Source: Palsa-601 sp963801185
GTDB taxonomy: Bacteria; Actinomycetota; Acidimicrobiia; Acidimicrobiales; Bog-793
Length of the DNA stretch: 64,000 bases
Assembly: GCA_963801185.1 (NCBI GenBank)
Contig: CAWDDW010000003.1
Coordinates: 1,798,001-1,862,000, forward strand
Direction: 5' to 3'
A model generated the notes under the pieces. It saw nothing but the letters and a program-made list of their open reading frames with translations. It did no database searches and had not been told where the DNA came from. Shown one piece after another: positions 18,722 to 26,974 of this stretch. A program made the translations under genes and the position numbers. Position 1 is the first letter of the stretch, and every line of letters begins with the position of its first letter.

Positions 18722-19845
18722 GCCAGCTGCCCGCCCGCGACCTCGACTCGCTCGGCATCGCCCCGGAGCCGAAGAAACTCGAGGTGGGCAAAGGTCTCGC
18801 TCTCTGCCATCATCCCCCAGAGCGGCTTTCTGAAGAGTTGCTGCGAGAGCTCGACGACAGTCGCCTGACCGGCCGAGCGCCCGATCTCTCGCAAGGAGGC
18901 CAGCCGCTCGTCGTGATGATCGACGATCTGCCGCACCCGCTCCTCGAGGGCAGGGAAGGGATGACCGTGGGCGGGGAGTACGTTCGTCACGGGTCCGAGT
19001 GTCAACAACAGGGCCAACGACTCGAGAAACGAGCCCAGCGGATCCCGCAAGGGCGACAACCCACCTACGTGCGGCGTGATCGTCGGCAGCACGTGGTCGC
19101 CGGAGATCAACAGCCCCTCGGAGGGGTCGTAGAGGCAGAGGTGGTCGCCGGTGTGGCCGGGGGTGTGGACTGCCCTCCACTCGCGGCCCGCGAGGACAAG
19201 CGTGTCGCCGTCGTCGACTCGCCTGGTCGGGATCGGTGGTCGGAGGGCCGGCACGAGGCCGCGGGTCGCCAGGCGCCTGAGCGCCTTCTGGCGGCGGCTA
19301 GTCGGGAAGGGGGTCCCGCCCCAGGGGGTGCGACGGGCCCTCATCAGGGCGAAGTAGCCCGTGTCGTCTTCTTCTGCCTCGCCGGCTGCGTCGCCGGCTG
19401 CGTCGCCGGCTGCGTCGCCGGCTGCGTCGCCGGCTGCATCGGCATGAGAGTGCGAGTGCGAATGCGAATGCGGCTGCGAGCGTTCGAACCAGGTGTGGAA
19501 ACGTCGCTCGGCGACGAGCTCCGCATCGGCTGCGTGAGCGAGCCGGCCGGCCGAACCGAAGTGGTCAGGATGGGAGTGGGTGATGAGGACGGTATGGACA
19601 TCGGACAGTTTGAGGCCCGCGTCCTTCAGGCGGGTGCGCAACGCTGACCAGGTCTCTTTGCCCGGAAGACCGGCGTCGACGATGGCGGCGCCCTTGGCGT
19701 CGATGAGGGCGTAGGAGTTGACGTGGCCGAGACCGGTGAAGTTGATCGGGATCTGCAGGCGCAGGACGTTGTGGGCGACCTCGGTTATCTCGGCGGACGC
19801 CGGCTCTTGCTCCTGCTTTCGAGGCCGGCCGGGGGCACCGCTCAC
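18661..19845 (-). CDS. MBL-fold metallohydrolase with His-rich and repeat insertion
   Basis: I start this gene at GTG 19845, whose GTGA overlaps the orn stop; the longer open frame runs antiparallel into dut and is rejected. The 394-residue protein has the zinc motif THSHPDHFGSAG, then HTPGHTGDHLCLYD and ISGDHVLPTITPHV. An unusual insertion after RRFHTWFERSQP holds four HS dipeptides, then a fivefold DAAG repeat and an acidic stretch, about 40 residues in all. A C-terminal winged-helix-like segment (FAHLEFLRLRGDAERVEV) matches the broader LACTB2/RNase-Z-like hydrolases. The substrate is unknown. It is translationally coupled to orn. Confidence 0.83.
   Translation of the reverse strand: MSGAPGRPRKQEQEPASAEITEVAHNVLRLQIPINFTGLGHVNSYALIDAKGAAIVDAGLPGKETWSALRTRLKDAGLKLSDVHTVLITHSHPDHFGSAGRLAHAADAELVAERRFHTWFERSQPHSHSHSHSHADAAGDAAGDAAGDAAGDAAGEAEEDDTGYFALMRARRTPWGGTPFPTSRRQKALRRLATRGLVPALRPPIPTRRVDDGDTLVLAGREWRAVHTPGHTGDHLCLYDPSEGLLISGDHVLPTITPHVGGLSPLRDPLGSFLESLALLLTLGPVTNVLPAHGHPFPALEERVRQIVDHHDERLASLREIGRSAGQATVVELSQQLFRKPLWGMMAESETFAHLEFLRLRGDAERVEVAGGQLAYRVDPGGTSSAREAAFGKG
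19381..19440 (+). repeat. Five 12-bp tandem repeats inside the MBL gene
   Basis: Five units of GCCGGCTGCGTC (the last with one change) lie end to end and encode DAAG repeats on the minus strand. The 12-bp unit keeps the frame, so slippage would change protein length in steps of four residues. Next to it, 19441-19490 holds a degenerate 6-bp repeat encoding His-Ser. Confidence 0.95.
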
Positions 19846-20411
19846 TCGGCGGCCTTGCTCGGGGTGCCCGGCTCGCTTGGTTGGGGACGGAGGAAGTTCT
19901 GCTTGTAGAAGGCCAGCTCGGCGACGCTCTCCCGGATGTCGTCGAGGGCTCGGTGAGCGGTGAGCTTGTGGGGCCGGGAGGAGTACACCTTGGGGTTCCA
20001 TCGCTTGCAGAGCTCTTTCATCGTCGACACGTCGATGCTGCGGTAGTGGAAGTGCTCGTCGAGCTCGGGGATGTAGTGCCGCAAGAAACGCCGGTCCATC
20101 GCGATCGAATTCCCGCACAGCGGGGTCTCTCCGGCCGGTACGTGCTGCCGGACGAAGTCGAGGGTGGCCTGGCCTGCCGCCTCGATGGTCACGGCCGACT
20201 GCTGGATCAACGGGAGCAAGCCCGAGCTGGTGTGCATGCGCCGGACGACTTCGTCCATGTCAGCCAGCTGCTCTTCGGTCGCGTGGACGACGAGATCGGG
20301 ACCTTCGGCCACGACGGCGAGATCGTCGTCCGTCACGAGGGTGGCCATCTCGACGATCACGTTGCGGTCCGGGTCGAGGCCGGTCATCTCAAGATCCATC
20401 CATACGAGCAC
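19842..20411 (-). CDS. orn: Oligoribonuclease (DEDDh 3'-5' exonuclease)
   Basis: Orn degrades 2-5-nt RNAs to mononucleotides in the cytosol and is essential in many bacteria. Exo I is VWMDLEMTGLDPDRNVIVEM, exo II includes GNSIAMDRRFLRHYIPEL and exo III is HRALDDIRESVAELAFY with the DEDDh histidine. I place the start at GTG 20411, because known Orn proteins begin a few residues before VWMDxEMTGLD. A TTG at 20435 would add eight residues. Length (about 190) is normal apart from a C-terminal tail. It is coupled to the downstream MBL gene by GTGA and reads away from dut. Confidence 0.93.
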   Translation of the reverse strand: MLVWMDLEMTGLDPDRNVIVEMATLVTDDDLAVVAEGPDLVVHATEEQLADMDEVVRRMHTSSGLLPLIQQSAVTIEAAGQATLDFVRQHVPAGETPLCGNSIAMDRRFLRHYIPELDEHFHYRSIDVSTMKELCKRWNPKVYSSRPHKLTAHRALDDIRESVAELAFYKQNFLRPQPSEPGTPSKAAE

Positions 20412-20440
20412 GGGCGGATCGTAACGATCCCTCAACTACG

Positions 20441-20890
20441 GTGCGAGACGTGGCCGAGATCCCTGTCGTCCGACTAGACCTCGACATGCCGCTGCCGGAG
20501 CCTGCGCGTGAGGGCGATGCCGGCATCGACCTGCGGTCGCGCATCGACGTCCTGCTCCCGCCGGCGGGCGGCCGGGCAGTTGTCCCGACCGGTCTTGCCA
20601 TACAGCTGCCACCAGGTTCGGCGGGCCTCGTCCTGCCCCGGAGCGGACTGGCGCTCCGGCACGGGGTCACCTGCCTCAACACCCCTGGGCTGATCGACGC
20701 TGGCTACCGCGGCGAGGTGTCGGTCATACTGGTGAACACAGATCCGGCCGCTGCGTTCCAGGTCGAGCGAGGGGACCGGATCGCCCAGCTCGTGGTCGTC
20801 GACGTGATGGCGGTCAGTCTGGTTGCGGTTCCCGAGCTCACTGCTAGCGAGCGCGGAGACGGAGGATTCGGGCATACCGGCCGGAGGTGA
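20441..20890 (+). CDS. dut: dUTP diphosphatase (dUTPase)
   Basis: This 149-residue trimeric enzyme hydrolyses dUTP to dUMP, keeping uracil out of DNA and feeding dTMP synthesis. Conserved blocks appear in order: EGDAGIDLRSRIDVLL, PRSGLALRHGVTCLN, GLIDAGYRGEVSVILVN, RGDRIAQLVVV and the C-terminal flexible motif SERGDGGFGHTG. The start is GTG 20441, with another GTG 9 nt later. Only 5-29 bp separate it from the divergent orn start, so one of the two promoters must lie in coding sequence. Confidence 0.95.
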   Translation: MRDVAEIPVVRLDLDMPLPEPAREGDAGIDLRSRIDVLLPPAGGRAVVPTGLAIQLPPGSAGLVLPRSGLALRHGVTCLNTPGLIDAGYRGEVSVILVNTDPAAAFQVERGDRIAQLVVVDVMAVSLVAVPELTASERGDGGFGHTGRR

Positions 20891-20940
20891 GGGGCTCTCA
20901 TCACCCGTGAGCTTTCAGCACTCCCGAGGAGAGGACAGCG

Positions 20941-22440
20941 ATGCAGCGACTGAGCGGACTTGATGCGATGTTCTTCTACCTCGAGACGCCGAGCTCGCAC
21001 ATGCACGTGACTGGCGTCTACGTCATGGAGCCGGGTGACCGGGCCACCTCGTTCCAGGCCATCCGTTCAATGGTCGAGGAACGGTTGCCGTTGGCGGCTC
21101 CGTTTCGCCGGAGGCTCGTCGAGGTGCCTCTCAAGCTGTCACACCCCTTGTGGATCGAGGACCCGGACTTCGACCTCGACTATCACGTGCGGCGTGCGGC
21201 CCTGCCCGCGCCCGGAGGCGTGCGGGAGCTCGAGGAGTTCGTCGCGCAGGTCGTAGGCCTGCCCCTCGATCGGTCGCGGCCGCTCTGGGAGATGTACTAC
21301 GTAGAAGGGCTCGAGGGCGGCAGGGTCGCCGTCGTGACCAAGATGCACCACGCGGCGATTGACGGCGTCTCGGGCGCCGAGATCGCGGCCACCTGGCTCG
21401 ACCTCGAGGCCAACCCGCCCGACCGCCTCATCGTCGACCCCTGGCGGCCGGAGCCCATCCCGACCGACGGGGAGCTCATGGCGTTCGCCATGGCGTCGCT
21501 CGTCGGCCACCCGCTCAAGGCCGTCAAGACGGCGCGCCGCGTGCTCGAGTCCACCCTGCACGTGACCGAGCGCAACCGTGAGCCCGGGATGCAGCCGCCC
21601 CCCTCACCGTTCTCGGCGCCGAAGACGTCGCTCAACCAGTCGATCACCCCGCACCGGCGGGTGGCGTTCTCCGAGCGCTCCCTCGAGGACTTCAAGGCGG
21701 TGAAGAACCACTTCGGCTGCACCGTGAACGACGTGGTGCTCGCAGTGTGCGCCGGTGCGTTGCGCCGGTACCTGCTGGAAGGCGGTGAGCTGCCCGACGA
21801 GCCGATGGTCGCGATGGTCCCCATGTCCGTGCGGACCGAGGAGGACCGGGGCACCCACGGCAATCGCATCTCGGCGATGCTGAGCTCGCTCGCCACCGAC
21901 GTGGAAGACCCGATCGAGCGACTGAAGGCGATCTCGGAGGGCATGCGCTCGGCCAAGGAGCAAGAGCAGCTGATCGGCGCCGCGACGCTGACCGACTGGA
22001 CCGAGTTCACGTTCCCGGCCCTCGTCGGGCGAGCGTCCCGCCTGATCTCCTCGACACGAGTCTTCGATCGGGTACGTCCGGTCTTCAACGTCACGATCTC
22101 GAACGTGCCGGGTCCTCCGTTCCCGCTGTTCCTCGGAGGCGCGCGCATGGTCGGGTTCTACCCGCTCGGGCCGATCGCTGAAGGTGTCGGGCTCAACATG
22201 ACGGTGATGAGCTATTGCGGGATCGTCTACTTCGGCCTCAACGGGTGCCGGGAGACCGTGTCGCGCATGGGCGACCTGCCCGGCATGATCAACGAGTCGC
22301 TGGACGAGCTCCTTGCAGTGGCACGGCCACCGCGGCGCAAGCGCCGGCCTGGGTCGCCTGAAGCGACCCCTGCTGCTGGCGCTGATGGCGACGCCGGCTC
22401 TCTCGCCGGCGGCGACGCCGGCCTGGAGGAGACCGGCTGA
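20941..22440 (+). CDS. Wax ester synthase / diacylglycerol acyltransferase (WS/DGAT)
   Basis: The 499-residue protein has the catalytic HHxxxDG motif in TKMHHAAIDGVSGAEI near residue 138 and the family start LSGLDAMFFYLETPSSHMHV. Later blocks (NVTISNVPGPPFPLFLGGARM, GLNMTVMSYCG) are standard for bacterial WS/DGAT. It makes triacylglycerol and/or wax esters from acyl-CoA at the membrane or lipid-body surface. A GAGGAG site precedes the ATG. The C terminus ends in a low-complexity Ala/Gly tail. Several such paralogues per genome are usual in actinomycetes. Confidence 0.93.
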   Translation: MQRLSGLDAMFFYLETPSSHMHVTGVYVMEPGDRATSFQAIRSMVEERLPLAAPFRRRLVEVPLKLSHPLWIEDPDFDLDYHVRRAALPAPGGVRELEEFVAQVVGLPLDRSRPLWEMYYVEGLEGGRVAVVTKMHHAAIDGVSGAEIAATWLDLEANPPDRLIVDPWRPEPIPTDGELMAFAMASLVGHPLKAVKTARRVLESTLHVTERNREPGMQPPPSPFSAPKTSLNQSITPHRRVAFSERSLEDFKAVKNHFGCTVNDVVLAVCAGALRRYLLEGGELPDEPMVAMVPMSVRTEEDRGTHGNRISAMLSSLATDVEDPIERLKAISEGMRSAKEQEQLIGAATLTDWTEFTFPALVGRASRLISSTRVFDRVRPVFNVTISNVPGPPFPLFLGGARMVGFYPLGPIAEGVGLNMTVMSYCGIVYFGLNGCRETVSRMGDLPGMINESLDELLAVARPPRRKRRPGSPEATPAAGADGDAGSLAGGDAGLEETG

Positions 22441-22618
22441 AGCCTTGCCGCGGCGGTTTGGAAGTCGGGGGCGGCCCTCGGTCGCGCACGCGGCGCGCCT
22501 TGGGTGCCGTGCGGGCATGTTTCGCGCGACGGGCGCAACGCGTTTTGCCACGAGTCGGGTGAGGGCACGAAGGCGGCATGGGCGCACTCGCGCCACGCCG
22601 TGAAGACCCAGACGAGGC

Positions 22619-22647
22619 TTTACGCCCCCAGCACGATCGCCTAGCAT
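22619..22647 (+). promoter_or_regulatory. Promoter of the Rieske gene, apparently leaderless
   Basis: TTTACG at 22619-22624 and TAGCAT (TANNNT) at 22642-22647 are 17 bp apart. The -10 ends 7 nt before the ATG at 22655, the spacing that places the first transcribed base at the A of the start codon. The 16-bp operator covers the predicted start. Confidence 0.55.
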
Positions 22648-22648
22648 T

Positions 22649-22664
22649 GACTGTATGGTCAGTC
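22649..22664. promoter_or_regulatory. Predicted TetR operator A (Rieske oxygenase)
   Basis: GACTGT-ATGG-TCAGTC is an inverted repeat with one arm mismatch to the consensus GACTGA-N4-TCAGTC seen at three other promoters here. The central ATG is the start codon of the Rieske gene, so a bound repressor would cover the initiation region. Confidence 0.7.
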
Positions 22665-23893
22665 AGTTACCCGATCAGTCACCCGATCAGTCACCCGGGC
22701 AGTCACCCGAGCGTGCACCTCTCGACCCTGCTGAGCTCGAGAAGTCCCTGCGCCCCTTTGGGCAGAGCCGCATGTTGCCCCGCGACGCCTACACGAGCGA
22801 GGCCGTATTCGAGTGGGAGCAGCGCAACTTCTTCGAGGCCGGTTGGATCTGCCTCGGCCGCAGCAGCATCGTCGCGGACGCGGGCGATCAAAGGGCGGAG
22901 GCTTTGGGGCGCGGGAGCGTGTTGCTCATGCGAGCGAAGGACGGTACGGCGAGGGCGTTCGCCAACGCCTGCCGCCACCGCGGCCACGAGCTCCTGCCGT
23001 GTGGCGAGACGGTGAACCGACCGATCGTGCTCTGCCCCTACCACGCATGGTCGTACCGGCTCGACGGGCGGCTCCGGAAGGCGCCGGGCTTCGACAGGCG
23101 CGATCACTTCGACCCGCTCGAGAACGGCCTCGTCGAGCTGCCGTGCGTGGAGTGGCACGGTCTGTTGTTCGTGGACGGCTCCGGGGCGGCCGGGCCGTTC
23201 GAGGACCACGTCGCCGGGCTCGAGGACGTCGTCGGCCCCTACGAGCTCGAGCGGCTCGTCACGGCGGGCCGCCACGACTACGTCGTGTCATCCAACTGGA
23301 AGATCCTGACCGAGAACTACCAGGAGTGCTACCACTGCCCGGTCATCCACCCGGAGCTCTGCGCCGCCAGCCCGCCGAAGAGCGGTGACAACTACGATCA
23401 TCCCTCCGAAGGCAAGTGGGTCGGAGGATGGATGGACATCCGGGACGACTTCGCCACGATGTCGCTCGACGGCTCGACGTCCGGCACGCCCCTGCGGGCG
23501 CTCGACCCTCACAGGCGCCGCATCGTCGACTACATCGGCCTGTTCCCGAACGTGCTCATCAGCCTTCACCCCGATTACGTGATGACCCACGTGATCACCC
23601 CGCTCGGGGCGGACCGGACGCGTATCGTCTGCGAGTGGCACTTCTCGCCTGAGGACGTGGCACGGGAGGACTTCAGCCCGGCGTTCGCAGTCGACTTCTG
23701 GGACATCACCAACCGCCAGGACTGGCTCGCCTGCGAGTCGGTGCAGCGCGGACTCTCGAACCCTCACGCCATCCCCGGCCCGCTGTCGGCCGAGGAGGAT
23801 GGCGTGTACCAGTTCGTGACGATGGTCGCCCGGGGTTACTCGGGCCTGGCGCTCAAGCCGGCGGGAGTGGCCGCGGCTACACGAGCGCGCTGA
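22655..23893 (+). CDS. Rieske-type ring-hydroxylating/N-demethylating oxygenase, large subunit
   Basis: The 412-residue protein has the Rieske [2Fe-2S] ligands in CRHRGHELLPC (near residue 104) and CPYHAWSY (near 127). The mononuclear iron motif is ENYQECYHCPVIHPEL near 225. The latter matches GbcA/CntA-type oxygenases that demethylate glycine betaine or cleave carnitine better than it matches aromatic dioxygenases. N-demethylation releases formaldehyde, and mscR downstream would handle that. No reductase gene is adjacent. The first 23 residues are a repeat (DQSP) encoded by 12-bp units. The 3' end overlaps the convergent ACAD gene by 17 nt. The substrate is inferred, not shown. Confidence 0.85.
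   Translation: MVSQLPDQSPDQSPGQSPERAPLDPAELEKSLRPFGQSRMLPRDAYTSEAVFEWEQRNFFEAGWICLGRSSIVADAGDQRAEALGRGSVLLMRAKDGTARAFANACRHRGHELLPCGETVNRPIVLCPYHAWSYRLDGRLRKAPGFDRRDHFDPLENGLVELPCVEWHGLLFVDGSGAAGPFEDHVAGLEDVVGPYELERLVTAGRHDYVVSSNWKILTENYQECYHCPVIHPELCAASPPKSGDNYDHPSEGKWVGGWMDIRDDFATMSLDGSTSGTPLRALDPHRRRIVDYIGLFPNVLISLHPDYVMTHVITPLGADRTRIVCEWHFSPEDVAREDFSPAFAVDFWDITNRQDWLACESVQRGLSNPHAIPGPLSAEEDGVYQFVTMVARGYSGLALKPAGVAAATRAR
22664..22711 (+). repeat. Four 12-bp tandem repeats carrying operator half-sites
   Basis: Four units based on CAGTCACCCGAT follow operator A directly. TCAGTC, one operator arm, recurs at 22675-22680 and 22687-22692. The repeat encodes DQSP in the Rieske N terminus. It may be a chance expansion of an arm, or extra half-sites for the repressor. 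Confidence 0.8.
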
Positions 23894-25042
23894 CGCCGCG
23901 TTTCGCCAGCTGTGCGGCGATGATCACCCGTTGGATCTCGCTCGTCCCCTCCCAGATCCGCTCGACCCGCAACTCACGGAAGTAACGCTCCGCCACGTTC
24001 TCGCGCATGTAACCCCTCCCACCGAAGATCTGAACCGCACGGTCGGCCACCCGGTTCGCCATCTCGGACGAGTAGAGCTTCACCATCGACGCCTGCGCAT
24101 GCTGCACCTTCTTGTCCCTGCCCTCGTCGACGCCCCGCGCCGCCTCGTAGACCATGGACCGGGCGGCGAACAGCTCGGTGACACTGTCGGCCAGCATCGC
24201 CTGGACGAGCTGGTACACGATGATCGGCTGGCCGTACACCACTCTCTCGGAGGCGAAGCGGGTGGCCTCGTCGATCAACCGCTCCGCCGCCCCGAGGCAT
24301 CTTGCCGCCACCATGAACCGCTCGAAACGGAACCACTCGTACGCGAACCCCATGCCGCCACCCTCGTCCCCGATGAGATGGGAGGCCGGCACCCGGACGC
24401 CTTCGAACGCGACTATCGGGTGGTGATGGGCGATGGTGTGCGAGTAGGCGGGCGTGCGGACGACCCGGACACCGGGCGACGGGAGGTCCACCACGAACAT
24501 CGCGTGCTCGCCGGCATGAGGCCCGGCGGTGAGCCGGCCCTGGAAGAGGGCGTAGGTTGCCTCGTTGTACGAGGTCACGTGCCACTTGACTCCGTCGAGC
24601 ACGTAGTAGTCGCCATCCCTGCGAGCAGTAGAGGTGATCGCGTCGACGTCCGAGCCGGCGTTCTCCTCGGTGATCGCGTAGCACTCCGAGGCCTCGCCGT
24701 CGATGGTGGGGACGATCCAGCGCTCCATCTGGTACTCCGTCGCGACCTCCGGCCACCACTGGGGAGGTGTCGAGAGCATCCAACTGAGGGCGTTGGTCGC
24801 GCGGCCGACCTGCTCTTGCACGAGCACCTGCTGGAACATCGAATACCCTCCACCGCCGAGGGAAGCCGGCATGTTCGTCGCGAGGAGCCCTTCGGCTTTC
24901 GCCCGTCGCTTCATGGCGGGCGCGACGTCGGGCGGAGCTCTCCTTCATCGAGCTCGGCGTTGGCCTCGTAGGGGATCAGGTCGTTCACGAACGCCCGCGC
25001 CCGCGCCCTTATCTCCAGATCTTCCGGCGTCATCTGGTACAT
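23877..25042 (-). CDS. Acyl-CoA dehydrogenase (FAD); frameshifted in this sequence
   Basis: Adding one base gives 388 residues, a normal ACAD length. The start MYQMTPEDLEIRARAR (ATG 25042) follows TTGAGGAGATCGC. The frame breaks near 24931-24936, beside GAGCTC: IPYEANAELDEGEL must join PPDVAPAMKRRAKAEGL. The rest is intact: YAITEENAGSDVDAI, WHVTSYNEATYALF, FGGRGYMRENVAERYFRE and the C-terminal RIWEGTSEIQRVIIA. The FAD-linked reaction would form an alpha,beta-unsaturated acyl-CoA. Its place under operator B beside an FAD amine oxidoreductase suggests action on a CoA-activated amine derivative (for example a betainyl- or aminoacyl-CoA), which is inference. Confidence 0.85.
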
Positions 25043-25096
25043 GCGATCTCCTCAAGGGAAGCGCCACGGTGTGCCGGCGCGGGTGGGGGACGGGTT

Positions 25097-25112
25097 GACT
25101 GACTGTTCAGTT
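25097..25112. promoter_or_regulatory. Predicted TetR operator B (ACAD / FAD oxidoreductase)
   Basis: GACTGA-CTGT-TCAGTT has one arm mismatch. For the leftward ACAD gene it overlaps TAAACT (25109-25114 on the minus strand), a TANNNT -10. For the rightward gene it overlaps TTGACT (25095-25100), a -35, with CAGGGT 17 bp further on. Confidence 0.7.
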
Positions 25113-25129
25113 TATGCCAGGGTTCAGCT

Positions 25130-26362
25130 GTGCGCACGAGTTCTCGCGCGGCTGACGCCGTGGTGGTGGGTGGTGGGACGATAGGCGGCTGGTGCGCGTG
25201 GTTCTTGCGGCGAGCCGGCCTCGAACGTGTTGTCGTGGTCGAGCGGTCGACGCTCGGGCGGGGAGCAAGCAGCCGGGCTTCGGGGATGGTGCGATGCCAG
25301 GGCGGCACCCCTTGGACCGTCAAGCTCGGGATGTGGAGCCGGGACTTCTATGTGTCGCAGCCCGACGTGGTCGGGGTGGACTCCGGGTTTGTCGCACAGG
25401 GCTACCTCATGCCGGCGCTTTCGGAGATGCAGGTCGCTCACGGGCTTGCCCGGGTCGCGATGCGGCGCGAGCTCGGGCTCGATGTGACCTGGCTCAGCCC
25501 CGCCGAGGCTGACGAGCGCCACCCTGCGATGGCCCGGGGCACTCATCTAGGCGGTTCGTACGCGCCCGGCGACGGGTACATCGATCCCCCGCGCAACGTG
25601 CTGGCGTACGCGACCGCACTCGTCCGGGACGGCGTCGAGTTGCGTGAGCGCACGGAGTTCCGCGGCTTGTGCATGGCGGCCGACGGAGCGTCGGTGACGG
25701 GCGTCGACACGTCCTCGGGCGTCATCTCGACCGGACGTGTAGTCCTCACGGGTGGCCCGGAGCTGGCTGAGGTCGGCGCTCTGGCCGGGATCCGTGTCGC
25801 CGCCGGTGGTACCCGTCACCAGGTCGCTGTCACCGAGCCGCACCCCGAGGTGGCCCCGGAGCGGCTCGGCATGGTCTTCGACGTGGCCGAAGGCCTCTAT
25901 TGGCGGCCCGAGGAGGGCGGTGTGTTGTTCGGGATGACCAATCCCGACGAGCTGCCCGGGCTCGCGCGTGAGGTCGACTGGCCATATCTCACGAAGATGC
26001 GCGAGCGGCTGACCGAGCTCGTGCCGATCTCACGCTCGCTCGCGTTGAAGCGCGTCTGGGCGGCGACCATCGATTACACGCCCGACCACCTGCCGATCGT
26101 CGGCCCCGGGTTGCAGGCCGACGGCGCACCGCTCGGCGGGGTTACCGTGGCCTCGGCGGGCGGTCACGGGATGATGTGGGGCCCTGCGCTCGCCCGCGTG
26201 GCCGCCAACCTCGCCCTTGACGGCTCGACCGGCGTGTTGGACGTGAGCGAGCTCGGGCTCGGGCGTTTCGACGCCGAGGGCCGCAGCCGCCTCGATCCGG
26301 ATCCGATCGCTCTCCCGGTGCCAGAGGCTCTCTCCGTTCCAGAAAGGACATCTGTTTCATGA
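25130..26362 (+). CDS. FAD-dependent amino acid/amine oxidoreductase (DAO family)
   Basis: The 410-residue protein starts at GTG 25130 and has a Rossmann dinucleotide motif (VVVGGGTIGGWCAWFLRRAGL) and the DAO second-glycine region (RGASSRASGMVRCQGG). The C-terminal block TIDYTPDHLPIVGPGLQ followed by ASAGGHGMMWGPALARV is typical of sarcosine oxidase/glycine oxidase relatives. It should oxidise a secondary or primary amine to an imine and aldehyde. The cupin gene overlaps its end (ATGA). Operator B controls it, in divergence with the ACAD gene. Confidence 0.85.
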   Translation: MRTSSRAADAVVVGGGTIGGWCAWFLRRAGLERVVVVERSTLGRGASSRASGMVRCQGGTPWTVKLGMWSRDFYVSQPDVVGVDSGFVAQGYLMPALSEMQVAHGLARVAMRRELGLDVTWLSPAEADERHPAMARGTHLGGSYAPGDGYIDPPRNVLAYATALVRDGVELRERTEFRGLCMAADGASVTGVDTSSGVISTGRVVLTGGPELAEVGALAGIRVAAGGTRHQVAVTEPHPEVAPERLGMVFDVAEGLYWRPEEGGVLFGMTNPDELPGLAREVDWPYLTKMRERLTELVPISRSLALKRVWAATIDYTPDHLPIVGPGLQADGAPLGGVTVASAGGHGMMWGPALARVAANLALDGSTGVLDVSELGLGRFDAEGRSRLDPDPIALPVPEALSVPERTSVS

Positions 26363-26733
26363 CCGACAGTTCAGCCCTTGCCGCCTTCGCGGAGTCCCTC
26401 CCGGTACTCCGCGACGCCGCCACCACAACAGAGCTCGACGACTGGGGCCCGCTCGCCGAGGCGACAGGCGACATGATGTCGACGTCTGGGATCACCTTGT
26501 GGGAGGACGGCAACGGAGCCGAGACGGGCATCTGGGAGTGCACTCCTGGACCTTCGCATTGGAGCCTCGAGACGCACGAGTTCGTCCACGTCTTGTCGGG
26601 TTCGATGACCGTCACCGCCGACGGCGGGGATGCCGTTCACCTCGGGCCGGGCGACACCGTCCTCTTTCCCAAGGGTTGGTCGGGGGTCTGGCAGATCCAC
26701 GAGACACTCCGGAAGCTGTACGTGATCTTCTAG
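26359..26733 (+). CDS. Small cupin-domain protein (DUF861/EutQ-like)
   Basis: This 124-residue single-domain cupin has the two conserved motifs in HEFVHVLSGSMTVTADGG and LGPGDTVLFPKGWSGVWQIHE. The form is that of DUF861 cupins, which often sit beside amine oxidases and dehydrogenases. The ATG at 26359 overlaps the upstream stop by 4 nt, so it is coupled to the FAD oxidoreductase. It may bind or hydrolyse an amine intermediate; metal ligands are incomplete, so a binding role is possible. Confidence 0.83.
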   Translation: MTDSSALAAFAESLPVLRDAATTTELDDWGPLAEATGDMMSTSGITLWEDGNGAETGIWECTPGPSHWSLETHEFVHVLSGSMTVTADGGDAVHLGPGDTVLFPKGWSGVWQIHETLRKLYVIF

Positions 26734-26918
26734 GAGTCGTTGCTGGCAGGCACCGCCGCGTCGATAACGGCGTCCCACGCTCCGCCTCTGTAAACCGGGC
26801 AAGCAGCACTCGACCAGTCCATCCGAGTTGATGGCATTGGCTAGGCCGGTGCCGGCGAGACGCGCAGAGGGAGCCGCAGATGGACAGCACCGTAATCAGA
26901 ATTTCAAGATTCGCCCCT

Positions 26919-26946
26919 TGATTTCGTGGGCGATTGGACCTATACA
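26919..26946 (+). promoter_or_regulatory. Sigma-70-like promoter of the first giant gene
   Basis: TTGATT (26919-26924) and TATACA (26941-26946) are 16 bp apart. The region from 26734 to 26974 otherwise holds no gene I can support. The predicted transcript starts near 26953 and carries AAAGGGGGG five bases before GTG 26975. Confidence 0.55.
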
Positions 26947-26974
26947 AGGCCCCAAAGCGGAAAGGGGGGCTGTC

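Noticed and set aside
19846..20118. N-terminal extension of the MBL hydrolase
   Set aside because: It overlaps orn in another frame and has no MBL content. GTGA at 19845 is the better start.
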